From Planctomycetes bacterium UBA4800 (GTDB lineage Bacteria > Planctomycetota > UBA8108 > UBA8890 > UBA8898), in assembly GCA_002402755.1 (NCBI GenBank), contig DHGK01000184.1, forward strand, positions 1 to 18,822: a stretch of DNA of 18,822 nucleotides, in the 5' to 3' direction. Positions within the stretch are counted from its first letter, which is position 1. Each line of letters opens with the position of its first letter. This document shows positions 1-8,693 of the stretch, piece by piece. The notes under the pieces are model-generated. The model was not told the origin of the DNA, ran no database searches, and worked only from the letters and a program-made list of their open reading frames with translations. The position numbers and the translations under genes are program-made.

Positions 1-569
1 CTCAGGCGGTAGTCGCGCACGTCCCTCACGCCGCACAGAACGACGCTCTGGGGGAAACCGGCCGGACGAGAGGCATAGCCGGCGCGGAGATGGCGGAGCA
101 CCGTGACGAGCGTGTCGCCGACGAGGCTGTCGATTTCGTCGAGCAGCAACACGACTGGACGGCCGAGCTCTTTGCACCACCGCCTCAGGAACCCCGTCAG
201 CGACACCGTGCTGGCGCCTTCGGATTCCATGCCCACGCGAACGCGCTCGGCGATTTCGTCGCCCAGATCGCGCGCGTTCTCCGCAATATCCCTGATAGAG
301 AGCGACAGCGCCTTCGCCACGTCCTCCCTGACTCCCTGCGCCACTTCCAGGTTCGCGTAGACGCAGTGGTACTTCCCCCGCGCGTTCAGGCAGTCCCGAA
401 GCGCGAGCAAGCACGTCGTCTTCCCCGTCTGCCGCGGCGCATGGAGGACGAAGTACTTGCGCTGCTCGATGAGGCCCTCGACATCGGCACTCTTGATCCG
501 CTCAAGCGGCGGCAGACAGTAGTGATCGGCCGCGTTCACCGGCCCGGCCGTGTTGAAGAACTTCGCCAT
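1..569 (-). CDS. AAA-type ATP-binding protein (AAA-like domain), N-terminal part, runs off left edge
   Basis: About 189 residues are visible, starting MAKFFNTAGPVNAADHYCLP; the 3' end lies outside the window. A Walker A motif (APRQTGKTT, about residues 44-52) and a Walker B motif (VVLLLDEID, about residues 141-149) are clear, so it binds and probably hydrolyses ATP. The opening, with a conserved-looking FFNTAGPVN and HYCLPPLERI before the P-loop, is what I recall from the widespread AAA-like ATPases annotated only as 'ATP-binding protein' (Pfam AAA_35-like). Their cellular role is not established. The ATG at 569 is the natural start because the family begins here. No Shine-Dalgarno precedes it; a TATAGT box ends 7 nt upstream, suggesting a leaderless transcript. 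It is divergent from the dockerin gene and separated from it by 484 bp of spacer. The STAND/AAA subfamily and the C-terminal domain cannot be judged. Confidence 0.85.
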   Translation of the reverse strand, partial: MAKFFNTAGPVNAADHYCLPPLERIKSADVEGLIEQRKYFVLHAPRQTGKTTCLLALRDCLNARGKYHCVYANLEVAQGVREDVAKALSLSIRDIAENARDLGDEIAERVRVGMESEGASTVSLTGFLRRWCKELGRPVVLLLDEIDSLVGDTLVTVLRHLRAGYASRPAGFPQSVVLCGVRDVRDYRL

Positions 570-576
570 GGCGACA

Positions 577-582
577 ACTATA
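577..582 (-). promoter_or_regulatory. Putative -10 box (TATAGT) of the AAA ATPase gene
   Basis: TATAGT on the minus strand ends 7 nt before the ATG at 569, which would place the transcription start on or next to the start codon. The -35 position is not convincing; the GC-rich inverted repeat at 595-620 occupies it. Confidence 0.4.
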
Positions 583-594
583 CCCAAAGGCCGC

Positions 595-620
595 GCCCGC
601 GGCCAGAAGGAACCGCGGGC
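595..620. repeat. Inverted repeat (8-bp arms) over the -35 region of the AAA ATPase promoter
   Basis: GCCCGCGG at 595-602 and its perfect complement CCGCGGGC at 613-620 flank a 10-nt spacer. It lies just upstream of the TATAGT box at 577-582, covering the place where a -35 element would sit. It could be an operator or a DNA/RNA hairpin, but in such GC-rich DNA chance is possible. Confidence 0.45.
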
Positions 621-823
621 GACAGCGTTTGAGCGCAGGACGTTGAGCTGAATCCACCTCCGTTCGCCGTATCGCGTCTCGCACCACGGGTCTCGTCGCG
701 GCGAACCTGGCTTGCCGGGGCCCCGAACCGTTCTCCAGCAACCGTACCCACGGATTCAGATTACGAACCTCCTTTGTCTCCACCCAGCGTCCCGCAGCCC
801 AACGAGCGCGGCGTCCCCCCGCG

Positions 824-851
824 TTCATATTCCACGGCCGTGGAATATGAA
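824..851. repeat. Perfect 28-bp palindrome
   Basis: The left half is TTCATATTCCACGG (824-837) and the right half (838-851) is its exact reverse complement, with no central spacer. Outer bases 821-823 and 852-854 add two Watson-Crick pairs and one G-T pair, so the RNA could form a stem over a 34-nt span. It lies about 250 bp upstream of the AAA ATPase start and 200 bp upstream of the dockerin gene. It could be an operator for a dimeric regulator, a REP-like repeat copy, or a transcript-end hairpin; no T-run follows on either strand. Confidence 0.9.
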
Positions 852-856
852 TGCCC

Positions 857-879
857 CACCGTATGGATTTGTTACGGTG
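857..879. repeat. Small inverted repeat, 7-bp arms and 9-nt loop
   Basis: CACCGTA at 857-863 is the reverse complement of TACGGTG at 873-879. It sits 5 bp after the 28-bp palindrome, so the two may form one structured element. Confidence 0.5.
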
Positions 880-1053
880 TCGGGTGCGGCGGAAACCGCG
901 TTGCCTGTAGCGGGCGGCCCCGGCCCTGGCGCCTCTGGAATAATTTCCGAATTCCGAGGCCTTTTGTTTATCCCCGCAGCGATTATTCATGGTGAGAGGC
1001 GAGCGCGGGCGTTCGCCCCGCGAGGCCGATTTCCCTGCAAGGAGGCTGAAAAC

Positions 1054-3072
1054 ATGTTCATTCGAAGGCTCTTTGTCGCGGCCGGCGTGCTGCTGCCGAT
1101 TCTCGTCCAGGCTCAATCCTTCAGTGTCCGTTTCGGAGAAACGGCAGGACAGCCGGGCGAGATCGTGAAGCTCAAGGTCTTCGGCGACTTCGATGTGCCG
1201 CTCTACCTCGCCTGCCTGCCGTTTCAGTTCGAACCTGACATCATCGAACCCCTCGCGTACAGCGTCGAGAACACCGCGGCCGCAGGGGCGCCGGCAGGAG
1301 CGACCTTCCTGCAGGTCCAAGGCAACGAGGGTGTGTGCGGAATATCTCCCGTGCTCCACACCGGCATCGCGTATTTCTCCGTGCCGGCCGGACGCGATGT
1401 CTGCATCGGCGAGCTCGTGCTCCGCATCCGGGCGGATGTGCTGGAGCGACGGTCGATCGTGACACCCACGACACGCTTCGCGGGACGGATCTCTGCGGTC
1501 GTCAACCTCGGCGAGCTCGGTGTGACCACTCACCCGGATCGGTACTGGCCGGGTGCAGTGACCGTGCTTCCTCCCCAGGGCCCTCGTCCCGTGGGCGATG
1601 TCGTGTGCCGGCAGTTTCTCAACCGCATCCAGTTATCGTTCACTTTGACCGAGGAGTACGAGACGATCGAAATCAACCGCGGCGGCACCCCCATCGCCGT
1701 TCTCGCCGGAACCGAGCGCTCGTACGAGGAGACGATGCCCGGCATGGGACGAGCCGTGTACACGTTGATCGCCCATCGAGGCGGCGCAGCCTCGATACCG
1801 GTGACATGCGAAGTTATGGTCACGACACCCGCCGCACCCGACGTGCGAGAGCTCGCCTGCAACGGCGATCGCCTGTCCTGGACGAACCCCGTCAGCTTCG
1901 AACGTATCGTTGTTCTTCGTGACAGGGCCCCTCTTGCCGAGCTGCCCGGGACGGCTGATACGTTCGTCGATCCCGGCGCACCCGATACGGCCGCCATCTA
2001 CACCGTCATAAGCCACATGGGCGGGTTCTCCAGTCCGGGTGTGAACTGCATCGCGAACGGCACCTGGGGGCTCGAGGTCGGCGATGTGCAGGCGCCGGCC
2101 GACGCACCCGCCGTCACCGTCCCCGTGTATGCGACGACGCTCGCGCCCGTCCAGGGCTTCTCGCTCGTCATCGCGATCGACGAGACGCGCTTCACCCTGG
2201 TTGAGGATGCCGTCGAGGCCATACGCGACACGGTCTTGTACCAGAACCCCGACTTCCTTATCCTCAACCACCACGTGAACTCGTATGGCATGCCGACGCT
2301 CGCCGTGATATTCGATATGGTATCGCCGCTCGAGCAGGCGCGGCACAAGTACCTGCAGCCGGGGTTGCGACAACGAATCGCCAACGTCACCTTCCTGGTC
2401 AAGGACGCCCCCGGTTCCAGGGAGGATGCCGTGTTCGCCCTTGCCGGCGACGGCACGACATTGACGAGCGGGGGCAAATCTGCACCTCTGGTATTCATGC
2501 TCGACGGCCGCGTCCGCTTCGGCGCTTCGCCGACCGAGCCGGTCGCCGATCTGGCCGCCGGCTTCGCGCCCGCGGCGCGCCGCGGACCGCTCGGGTATGT
2601 CATACAGCTCACGTGGCGCAATCGAGGGGCGTACGAGCAGATCCTCGTCGAACGCAACGGGACCGAGATTGCCGTCCTTGCAGGCGATGCGTCCAGGTAC
2701 CGCGACGAGGACGTGCCCGGCGGCGTCTACACGTACAAGGTCACCGCCTTCGCCGGCGGGGCGACGAGCTTCCCCGCCGATGTCTTCCTGAGCACGATCT
2801 CGCCCCCCAACGCGTTCCTGCGCTGCGATGCGAATCGCGACGGCAGGATCGACCTGGCCGATGTCATGTTCAGCGTGATGTTCCTCTTCCGCGGCACCGC
2901 GACGCCGCGCTGCGAGGATGCCATGGACTCGAACGACGACGGCGCGCTGACGATCGCCGATCCGATCTTCACCCTGACCCACCTCTTCGGCGGCGGCGTG
3001 ATCGTCAAGAGCCCCGGCGCCCGCTACCCGTGGTTCGATCCGACCGATGATGCGCTGACCTGCCTGGAGTGA
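1054..3072 (+). CDS. Secreted multidomain protein: cohesin-like and FN3-like modules with C-terminal dockerin
   Basis: This is a 672-residue exported protein. The start at 1054 is chosen because AAGGAGG (1039-1045) precedes it and residues 1-20 form a signal peptide (basic FIRR, hydrophobic core, VQA cleavage site). Order of modules: a beta-rich cohesin-like region (about 22-178), two FN3-like modules (about 180-260 and 260-335), each bracketed by cysteines, a second cohesin-like region (about 338-490), a third FN3-like module (about 491-587) without the cysteines, and a type I dockerin (about 588-648). The dockerin has two calcium loops, DANRDGRID and DSNDDGALT, each followed by a hydrophobic helix. 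The FN3 modules share an I/V-x-R-x-G-T-x-IAVLAG core. No catalytic domain is present, so a structural or scaffold role at the cell surface is inferred. The cohesin-like assignment is from pattern only. About 30 residues follow the dockerin. Confidence 0.75.
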   Translation: MFIRRLFVAAGVLLPILVQAQSFSVRFGETAGQPGEIVKLKVFGDFDVPLYLACLPFQFEPDIIEPLAYSVENTAAAGAPAGATFLQVQGNEGVCGISPVLHTGIAYFSVPAGRDVCIGELVLRIRADVLERRSIVTPTTRFAGRISAVVNLGELGVTTHPDRYWPGAVTVLPPQGPRPVGDVVCRQFLNRIQLSFTLTEEYETIEINRGGTPIAVLAGTERSYEETMPGMGRAVYTLIAHRGGAASIPVTCEVMVTTPAAPDVRELACNGDRLSWTNPVSFERIVVLRDRAPLAELPGTADTFVDPGAPDTAAIYTVISHMGGFSSPGVNCIANGTWGLEVGDVQAPADAPAVTVPVYATTLAPVQGFSLVIAIDETRFTLVEDAVEAIRDTVLYQNPDFLILNHHVNSYGMPTLAVIFDMVSPLEQARHKYLQPGLRQRIANVTFLVKDAPGSREDAVFALAGDGTTLTSGGKSAPLVFMLDGRVRFGASPTEPVADLAAGFAPAARRGPLGYVIQLTWRNRGAYEQILVERNGTEIAVLAGDASRYRDEDVPGGVYTYKVTAFAGGATSFPADVFLSTISPPNAFLRCDANRDGRIDLADVMFSVMFLFRGTATPRCEDAMDSNDDGALTIADPIFTLTHLFGGGVIVKSPGARYPWFDPTDDALTCLE

Positions 3073-3165
3073 TCGGCGCCGGCAACCCGAGGATCGACCT
3101 TGCCTCCGCATGCGCGTTCTTGCTACGGTGAGCGTGTGCCCATCGAACTCTGCGAAGGAGGCCCC

Positions 3166-3338
3166 ATCACGAGGTCAAGCGCCATCCTCGCCCTTGACAA
3201 TTGGCCGTGCCGGCGGTGTTGTGCGCGACCGGCCGGCCGTGCTACAACAACGGCGTTGTCATCGGGTATCTCGGCACCGGCGAAGTTATGGGCGCTGACA
3301 AGAACAGCTGCATCTATGTCCGCGCCGTCCGCGGCTGA
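3166..3338 (+). pseudogene. Decayed Lcl_C (DUF1566) domain protein remnant
   Basis: GAAGGAGG at 3154-3161 precedes ATC ACG AGG TCA AGC GCC ATC CTC GCC CTT. This reads as a signal-peptide start (xTRSSAILAL) whose ATG would have become ATC. The reading frame then changes. From about 3201 another frame reads LAVPAVLCATGRPCYNNGVV, then IGYLGTGEVMGADKNSCIYV and RAVRG before TGA at 3336-3338. The ATGRPCYNN...GTGE portion resembles the start of Lcl_C/DUF1566 domains (ATGQTxCY...GTGQDG), and CIYVRAVRG resembles their usual end (YVRCVRG). The interior of the domain is missing. This fits a gene with a lost start codon, a frameshift and a large internal deletion. The family identification is from recalled motifs over a short stretch. 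Confidence 0.45.
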
Positions 3339-3585
3339 TCTCGCCCCGCGGCCAAGGACGTAGCCGTCTCTGCGAGCGCACGTGCCGCTTCGCGGGCCGC
3401 CAGGAGCCGCCTCGCCCCGCGATGGCCCCAGACCGGCGGTGCACATCGAGGCGGACGAAGGCGCGCTCAAGTCGCTGCGTGAACGTGTCTTCCGTCCCGA
3501 TCGTCCGGGTTGCGCCGTGCTTGCGTCGAGAAGGTCGGCGATGGCCCGGCCTCCGCCGGACTGCGCCGGGCCCTCCGAGCCCCTT

Positions 3586-3613
3586 TTGCCGCGGCCGCCT
3601 TTGCCTGTAGAAT
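3586..3613 (+). promoter_or_regulatory. Putative sigma70-type promoter of glnS
   Basis: TTGCCG (3586-3591) and TAGAAT (3608-3613) are separated by 16 bp. Transcription would start near 3620, giving a leader of about 85 nt. The -35 area reads CCCCTTTTGCC, closely resembling the gltX -35 area (GCCCTTTTGCA). Confidence 0.45.
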
Positions 3614-3641
3614 ATCGCGCTCGGGCTGCGCGGGCGGCCCC

Positions 3642-3687
3642 GTCCGCCGAGGCTTCGGCGGACAGGACCGCGCCGGGCATTCCCGGC
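3642..3687 (+). promoter_or_regulatory. Two tandem hairpins in the glnS leader
   Basis: Hairpin 1 has arms GTCCGCCGA (3642-3650) and TCGGCGGAC (3655-3663), a perfect 9-bp stem with a GGCT loop. Hairpin 2 has arms GCCGGG (3672-3677) and CCCGGC (3682-3687) with a CATT loop, ending 3 nt before the SD AAAGGAG (3691-3697). GGCGG at 3633-3637 could alternatively pair with CCGCC inside the left arm of hairpin 1, a possible competing fold. Neither hairpin is followed by a T-run, so control at translation or RNA processing is more likely than simple termination. Confidence 0.45.
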
Positions 3688-3704
3688 ATGAAAGGAGCAC
3701 GACC

Positions 3705-5420
<1,716 letters not shown>

Positions 5421-5452
5421 CGCGGCGCCTTTTTTCTGCTTAACTAGGGGGT

Positions 5453-5502
5453 TGCCCTCGAGGGGCATCCACGCCTTTTCCGCGCAGGGAGGGCGTACGC
5501 CC
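5453..5502 (+). promoter_or_regulatory. Inverted repeats in the leader region of the PEP carboxykinase gene
   Basis: TGCCC (5453-5457) and GGGCA (5463-5467) can form a short hairpin. GGGCGTACGCCC (5491-5502) is a perfect 12-bp palindrome 30 bp before the start codon. Either could be an operator or leader structure; no regulator is identifiable from sequence. Confidence 0.3.
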
Positions 5503-5532
5503 GGCCGTGATTCGTCGTAAAGGATTCTGAAC

Positions 5533-7365
5533 ATGTCACTTACGCAACACGCGGACCTCAACCGGTGGGTCGAGGACATGGCCAAGATGTGCCGCCCGGA
5601 CGGGATCGTCCTCATCGACGGCTCCGAGCGGCAGCGCCAGGAGTTGGTCGAGGCGGCGCTCGCGAACGGCGAGGTCCTCAAGCTCAGCGAGAGCGCCCTG
5701 CCCGGCTGTCTCTACCACCGCACCGCCCCGAACGATGTCGCGCGCACCGAGCACCTGACCTACGTGTGCACCTCGCTCAAGGAGGACGCCGGCCCCAACA
5801 ACAACTGGATGGCGCCCCAGGAAGGCTACCGCCGCGCCGGCAAGTACTTCGAGGGCTCGATGCGGGGCAGGACCATGTACGTGGTCCCCTTCTCGATGGG
5901 GCCGGTCGGCTCGCCTTTCAGCAAGATCGGCGTCGAGCTCACGGACAGCGTCTACGTCGTCCTCAACCTCCTCATCATGGTCCGCGTGGGCAAGGACGTG
6001 CTCGAGGAGCTGGGTCTCGGCGGCGAGTTCACCAGGTGCGTTCACAGCAAGGCCGACCTCAACGTCGACCACCGCCTCATCCTGCACTTCCCCGAGGACA
6101 ACACGATCTGGAGCGTCGGTTCGGGCTACGGCGGCAACGTGCTTCTCAACAAGAAGTGCCTCGGGCTCAGGCTCGCGAGCCACATGGCGCACAAGGAGAA
6201 CTGGCTGGCCGAGCACATGCTCATCGTTGGCATCGAGGAACCGAACGGCCGCATCGACTACGTCGCCGCCGCCTTCCCGAGCGCGTGCGGCAAGACCAAC
6301 CTCGCCATGCTCGTGCCGCCCGACGGCCTCAAGGTCAAGGGGTACCGCATCTGGACGGTCGGCGACGACATCGCCTGGATGCGCATCGACACCGACCGCA
6401 AGCTCTGGGCCATCAACCCCGAGACCGGCTTCTTCGGCGTCGCGCCGGGCACGAACAGCCGCACCAACCCGAGCGCCATGAAGACGGTCCAGCGCAACAC
6501 GATCTTCACGAACGTCGTCCTCAATCCCGACGGCACGGTGTGGTGGGAGGACGGAGACGGCGCGCCGCAGGCCGGCGCCCAGGACTGGCAGGGCCGGCCC
6601 TGGCAGCCCGGCGCCACCGGCGAGGACGGCAACCCCAGCAAGGGCGCCCACCCCAACAGCCGCTACACGGCGCCGATCGTTCAGTGTCCGTCGCACACGT
6701 TCCGCATGGACCACCACCACGGCGTGCCGGTCTCGGCGATCATATTCGGCGGCCGCCGCGCGCACCTGGCGCCCCTCGTCTACCAGTCGTTCGACTGGGC
6801 GCACGGCGTGTACGTCGGCGCCACGATGGCGAGCGAGCTCACGGCCGCGCAGTACGGCAAGATCGGCAACGTCAGGCGCGACCCCATGGCCATGCTGCCC
6901 TTCTGCGGCTACAACATGGCCGACTACTTCGAGCACTGGCTGCGAATAGGCGTCCGCATGCGCTGGCAGCCCAAGATCTTCCACGTCAACTGGTTCCGCC
7001 AGGACGAGGACGGCGCCTACCTGTGGCCCGGATTCGGCGAGAACCTCAGGGTGCTTGAGTGGATCCTCGCCCGCTGCAGGAACGACGTCGGCGCGTACAA
7101 GACCGCCATCGGCTTCATCCCGAAGTTCTACGACCTGGACATGACCGGGCTCGACCTGCCGGCCGAGAACCTCCGCAAGCTCTTCGAGATCGATCCGGAG
7201 GCCTGGATGCGCGAGATCGCGGACATCGAGAAGTTCCTCACGCAGTTCGGGTCGCGTCTCCCGATCAGCCTCTGGGCCGAGCACGAGGCCCTCAGGCGCC
7301 GCCTCGAGGAGCTCGGCTCGGGATCGGCCAAGGACCCGAAGCCCTTCAACCCCACGCGGAGCTGA
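5533..7365 (+). CDS. pckG: Phosphoenolpyruvate carboxykinase (GTP)
   Basis: This 610-residue cytoplasmic enzyme interconverts oxaloacetate + GTP with PEP + CO2 + GDP, a gluconeogenic or anaplerotic step. Family features in order: the P-loop FPSACGKTN at 248-256 (kinase-1a motif characteristic of the GTP class), the metal-binding kinase-2 region WTVGDDIAWM around residues 274-283, and an N-terminal MAPQEGYRRAGKYFEGSMRGRTMYV-type PEP/oxaloacetate-binding area. Further on are SRYTAPIVQCPS and a downstream IIFGGRR segment. Length matches the GTP family (about 600-620), while ATP-type enzymes are about 540. The start at 5533 follows an AAAGGA-like SD and gives the expected N-terminus. It lies 112 bp after glnS and 85 bp before the cyclase gene, which has its own promoter, so it is probably a separate unit. 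Confidence 0.97.
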   Translation: MSLTQHADLNRWVEDMAKMCRPDGIVLIDGSERQRQELVEAALANGEVLKLSESALPGCLYHRTAPNDVARTEHLTYVCTSLKEDAGPNNNWMAPQEGYRRAGKYFEGSMRGRTMYVVPFSMGPVGSPFSKIGVELTDSVYVVLNLLIMVRVGKDVLEELGLGGEFTRCVHSKADLNVDHRLILHFPEDNTIWSVGSGYGGNVLLNKKCLGLRLASHMAHKENWLAEHMLIVGIEEPNGRIDYVAAAFPSACGKTNLAMLVPPDGLKVKGYRIWTVGDDIAWMRIDTDRKLWAINPETGFFGVAPGTNSRTNPSAMKTVQRNTIFTNVVLNPDGTVWWEDGDGAPQAGAQDWQGRPWQPGATGEDGNPSKGAHPNSRYTAPIVQCPSHTFRMDHHHGVPVSAIIFGGRRAHLAPLVYQSFDWAHGVYVGATMASELTAAQYGKIGNVRRDPMAMLPFCGYNMADYFEHWLRIGVRMRWQPKIFHVNWFRQDEDGAYLWPGFGENLRVLEWILARCRNDVGAYKTAIGFIPKFYDLDMTGLDLPAENLRKLFEIDPEAWMREIADIEKFLTQFGSRLPISLWAEHEALRRRLEELGSGSAKDPKPFNPTRS

Positions 7366-7386
7366 CCGCCGCCCGGTCCCCCCGTC

Positions 7387-7415
7387 TTGATCTCCGGGCC
7401 GCCGCGAAGGATAAT
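7387..7415 (+). promoter_or_regulatory. Putative sigma70-type promoter of the diguanylate cyclase gene
   Basis: TTGATC (7387-7392) and GATAAT (7410-7415) are exactly 17 bp apart, the best consensus match in the window. Transcription would start near 7422, about 29 nt before the ATG. Confidence 0.55.
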
Positions 7416-7450
7416 CGATGGCGTCCGAGGAATGAGCGAGGAGCTCCCGC

Positions 7451-8335
7451 ATGAGCCTGGCAGACCGTCTACGCGAATTGGAGCAGCGCGGCATCGACCT
7501 TGTCGCGATACTCGGCGGCGATGTCGCCATCACGCCCCACGAGCTCCAGGAGATCCTGCGCGGCTTTCCGCGGGGCGCCGAGGAACTGCTCTACAGCGAG
7601 CTCCTGTACCAGATCACGCTGCGGCGCTTCGAGGAAAAGGAGGCGGCCGAGCTCTGGCGTCTCGTCGCGCGCCACAAGGAGCGGCTCAACGCCGAGCTCA
7701 AGCGCAACGTGGGGTTCCGCGTGGCGCTCCTCGATTACCTCACCAACAAGCAAGCGCGCCTGCGCGGCGTCCGGCTCGTCTCCGGCGCGGAGTTCGATGA
7801 CGTCATGGCGCAGGTGTACACGGACGCCCTGACGGGCGTGTACAACCGGGGCTACTTCGCCGAGCAGCTCGCCCGGGAGCTCGAGCGCGCCCAGCGCTAC
7901 TCCGGGAAGGTGTCGCTGCTGATGCTCGACATCGACAACTTCAAGCTCTACAACGACACGCGCGGCCACGTGGCGGGCGACGAGGCGCTGAAGGCCGTCG
8001 CCGCGTGCCTCAGGTCGACGGCGCGCGCCACGGATCTGGTCTGCCGCTACGGCGGCGACGAGTTCGCGATCATCTGCCCGCGCACCGTGAAGCACGATGC
8101 GCTCACCCTGGCCGACCGCCTGCGCAAAGCGGTCAGGAATCTCGGGTTCGTGCCCAACGTGAGAACCGCGATCGAGCCCATCACGCTGAGCGTGGGCGTG
8201 GCGTCCTATCCCGACGACGCCGATGCCCTGAAGTCGCTGATCGAGTGCGCGGACCAGGCCCTCTACCGGGCCAAGGACGAGGCGGCCCGCCTGGCCCGCC
8301 TCGCGGCCGCCCCGCCGCCGCGGCCGCAGCCGTAG
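7451..8335 (+). CDS. Diguanylate cyclase (GGDEF domain) with uncharacterised helical N-terminus
   Basis: The 294-residue protein is predicted to make cyclic di-GMP from two GTP. The GGDEF domain spans about 120-285. It opens with DALTGVYNRGYF (125-136), has the metal-binding aspartate in LDIDNFKLYND (D160), and carries an intact active-site GGDEF at 201-205. R192-A-T-D195 sits at the standard spacing before RYGGDEF, so the product-inhibition I-site is present. Residues 1-118 are helical and charged, with no transmembrane segment or recognisable sensory domain. They may be a dimerisation or input module. The tail (281-294) is Ala/Pro-rich. The start at 7451 follows GAGGAG at good spacing. It is convergent with the receiver-like gene on the other strand, with only 7 bp between stop codons. 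Confidence 0.93.
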   Translation: MSLADRLRELEQRGIDLVAILGGDVAITPHELQEILRGFPRGAEELLYSELLYQITLRRFEEKEAAELWRLVARHKERLNAELKRNVGFRVALLDYLTNKQARLRGVRLVSGAEFDDVMAQVYTDALTGVYNRGYFAEQLARELERAQRYSGKVSLLMLDIDNFKLYNDTRGHVAGDEALKAVAACLRSTARATDLVCRYGGDEFAIICPRTVKHDALTLADRLRKAVRNLGFVPNVRTAIEPITLSVGVASYPDDADALKSLIECADQALYRAKDEAARLARLAAAPPPRPQP

Positions 8336-8342
8336 GCGCGCG

Positions 8343-8693
8343 TCAGAAGCAGCTCAGCGCACAGACGAGCTTCTTCTGGTCCAGCGGCGCCGGTACGAAC
8401 GCCACCTGCGGCAGGTCGTCCGACGGCACCTCCTTGACGATGTTCTTGTCGGCGCCCAGGACGACGATCGGCACGCGCAGCCCGCGGTTGGCCAGGAAGC
8501 CGAACACCCACGACGAGCCGCTCTTCAGCGTCGACGCGTCGACCATGATGAGGTTCATGTAGCGCTGGGACAGGATCGCACGGCCCGTCTCCTCGCCGAT
8601 CGCGATCTCGAACTCCTGCCGCATGACTTCCATCATCGCGCGGAGCTGGACCGCCTGATTCTTGTCGCTGGTGAGGATCAGAATGCGTTTCAT
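8343..8693 (-). CDS. Small stand-alone receiver-like (degenerate response regulator) protein
   Basis: This 116-residue protein starts MKRILILTSDKNQAV and ends LDQKKLVCALSCF. The alternating strands and helices match a CheY-like receiver: beta1 with D10, beta3 LIMVDAS with D52 at the phospho-acceptor position, beta4 VPIVVLG, and beta5 VAFVPAPLD. Several conserved receiver residues are absent. There is one N-terminal acidic residue rather than two, glycine (G80) stands in place of the Thr/Ser after beta4, and the Lys-Pro motif after beta5 has become P-A-P. It is therefore probably a pseudo-receiver with altered or no phosphorylation. The ATG overlaps the TGA of the kinase-like gene upstream (ATGA at 8690-8693), so the two are translationally coupled and likely partners. 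The receiver assignment is by pattern; an unrelated Rossmann-like fold is possible. Confidence 0.7.
   Translation of the reverse strand: MKRILILTSDKNQAVQLRAMMEVMRQEFEIAIGEETGRAILSQRYMNLIMVDASTLKSGSSWVFGFLANRGLRVPIVVLGADKNIVKEVPSDDLPQVAFVPAPLDQKKLVCALSCF

Larger units (their letters stand above)
570..1053. other. 484-bp divergent intergenic region without a supportable gene
   Basis: This spacer lies between the divergent AAA ATPase and dockerin genes. Reading frames across it have no RBS, no recognisable motifs and non-coding-like composition. It holds the inverted repeat at 595-620, a perfect 28-bp palindrome at 824-851, a 7-bp stem at 857-879, and locally AT-richer DNA at 935-990 that may carry the promoter of the downstream gene (CTTTTG at 961-966 and TATTCA at 984-989, 17 bp apart). 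Confidence 0.6.
3073..3704. other. 632-bp spacer between the dockerin gene and glnS
   Basis: It contains the Lcl_C remnant (3166-3338), about 240 bp of GC-rich sequence (3339-3580) in which I see no gene or structure, and the glnS promoter and structured leader (3586-3704). No clear terminator follows the dockerin gene. Confidence 0.6.

Noticed and set aside
712..1053. N-terminal extension of the dockerin protein upstream of 1054
   Set aside because: It would pass through the 28-bp palindrome and place a good signal peptide and SD internally; the 1054 start is far better.
7371..7399. Terminator after PEPCK (GCCCGG...CCGGGC)
   Set aside because: The loop is 17 nt, there is no T-run, and the right arm lies inside the cyclase promoter spacer.
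5536..7533. Long minus-strand open frame opposite PEPCK
   Set aside because: Antisense shadow created by high GC3; no motifs, and the plus-strand gene is unmistakable.
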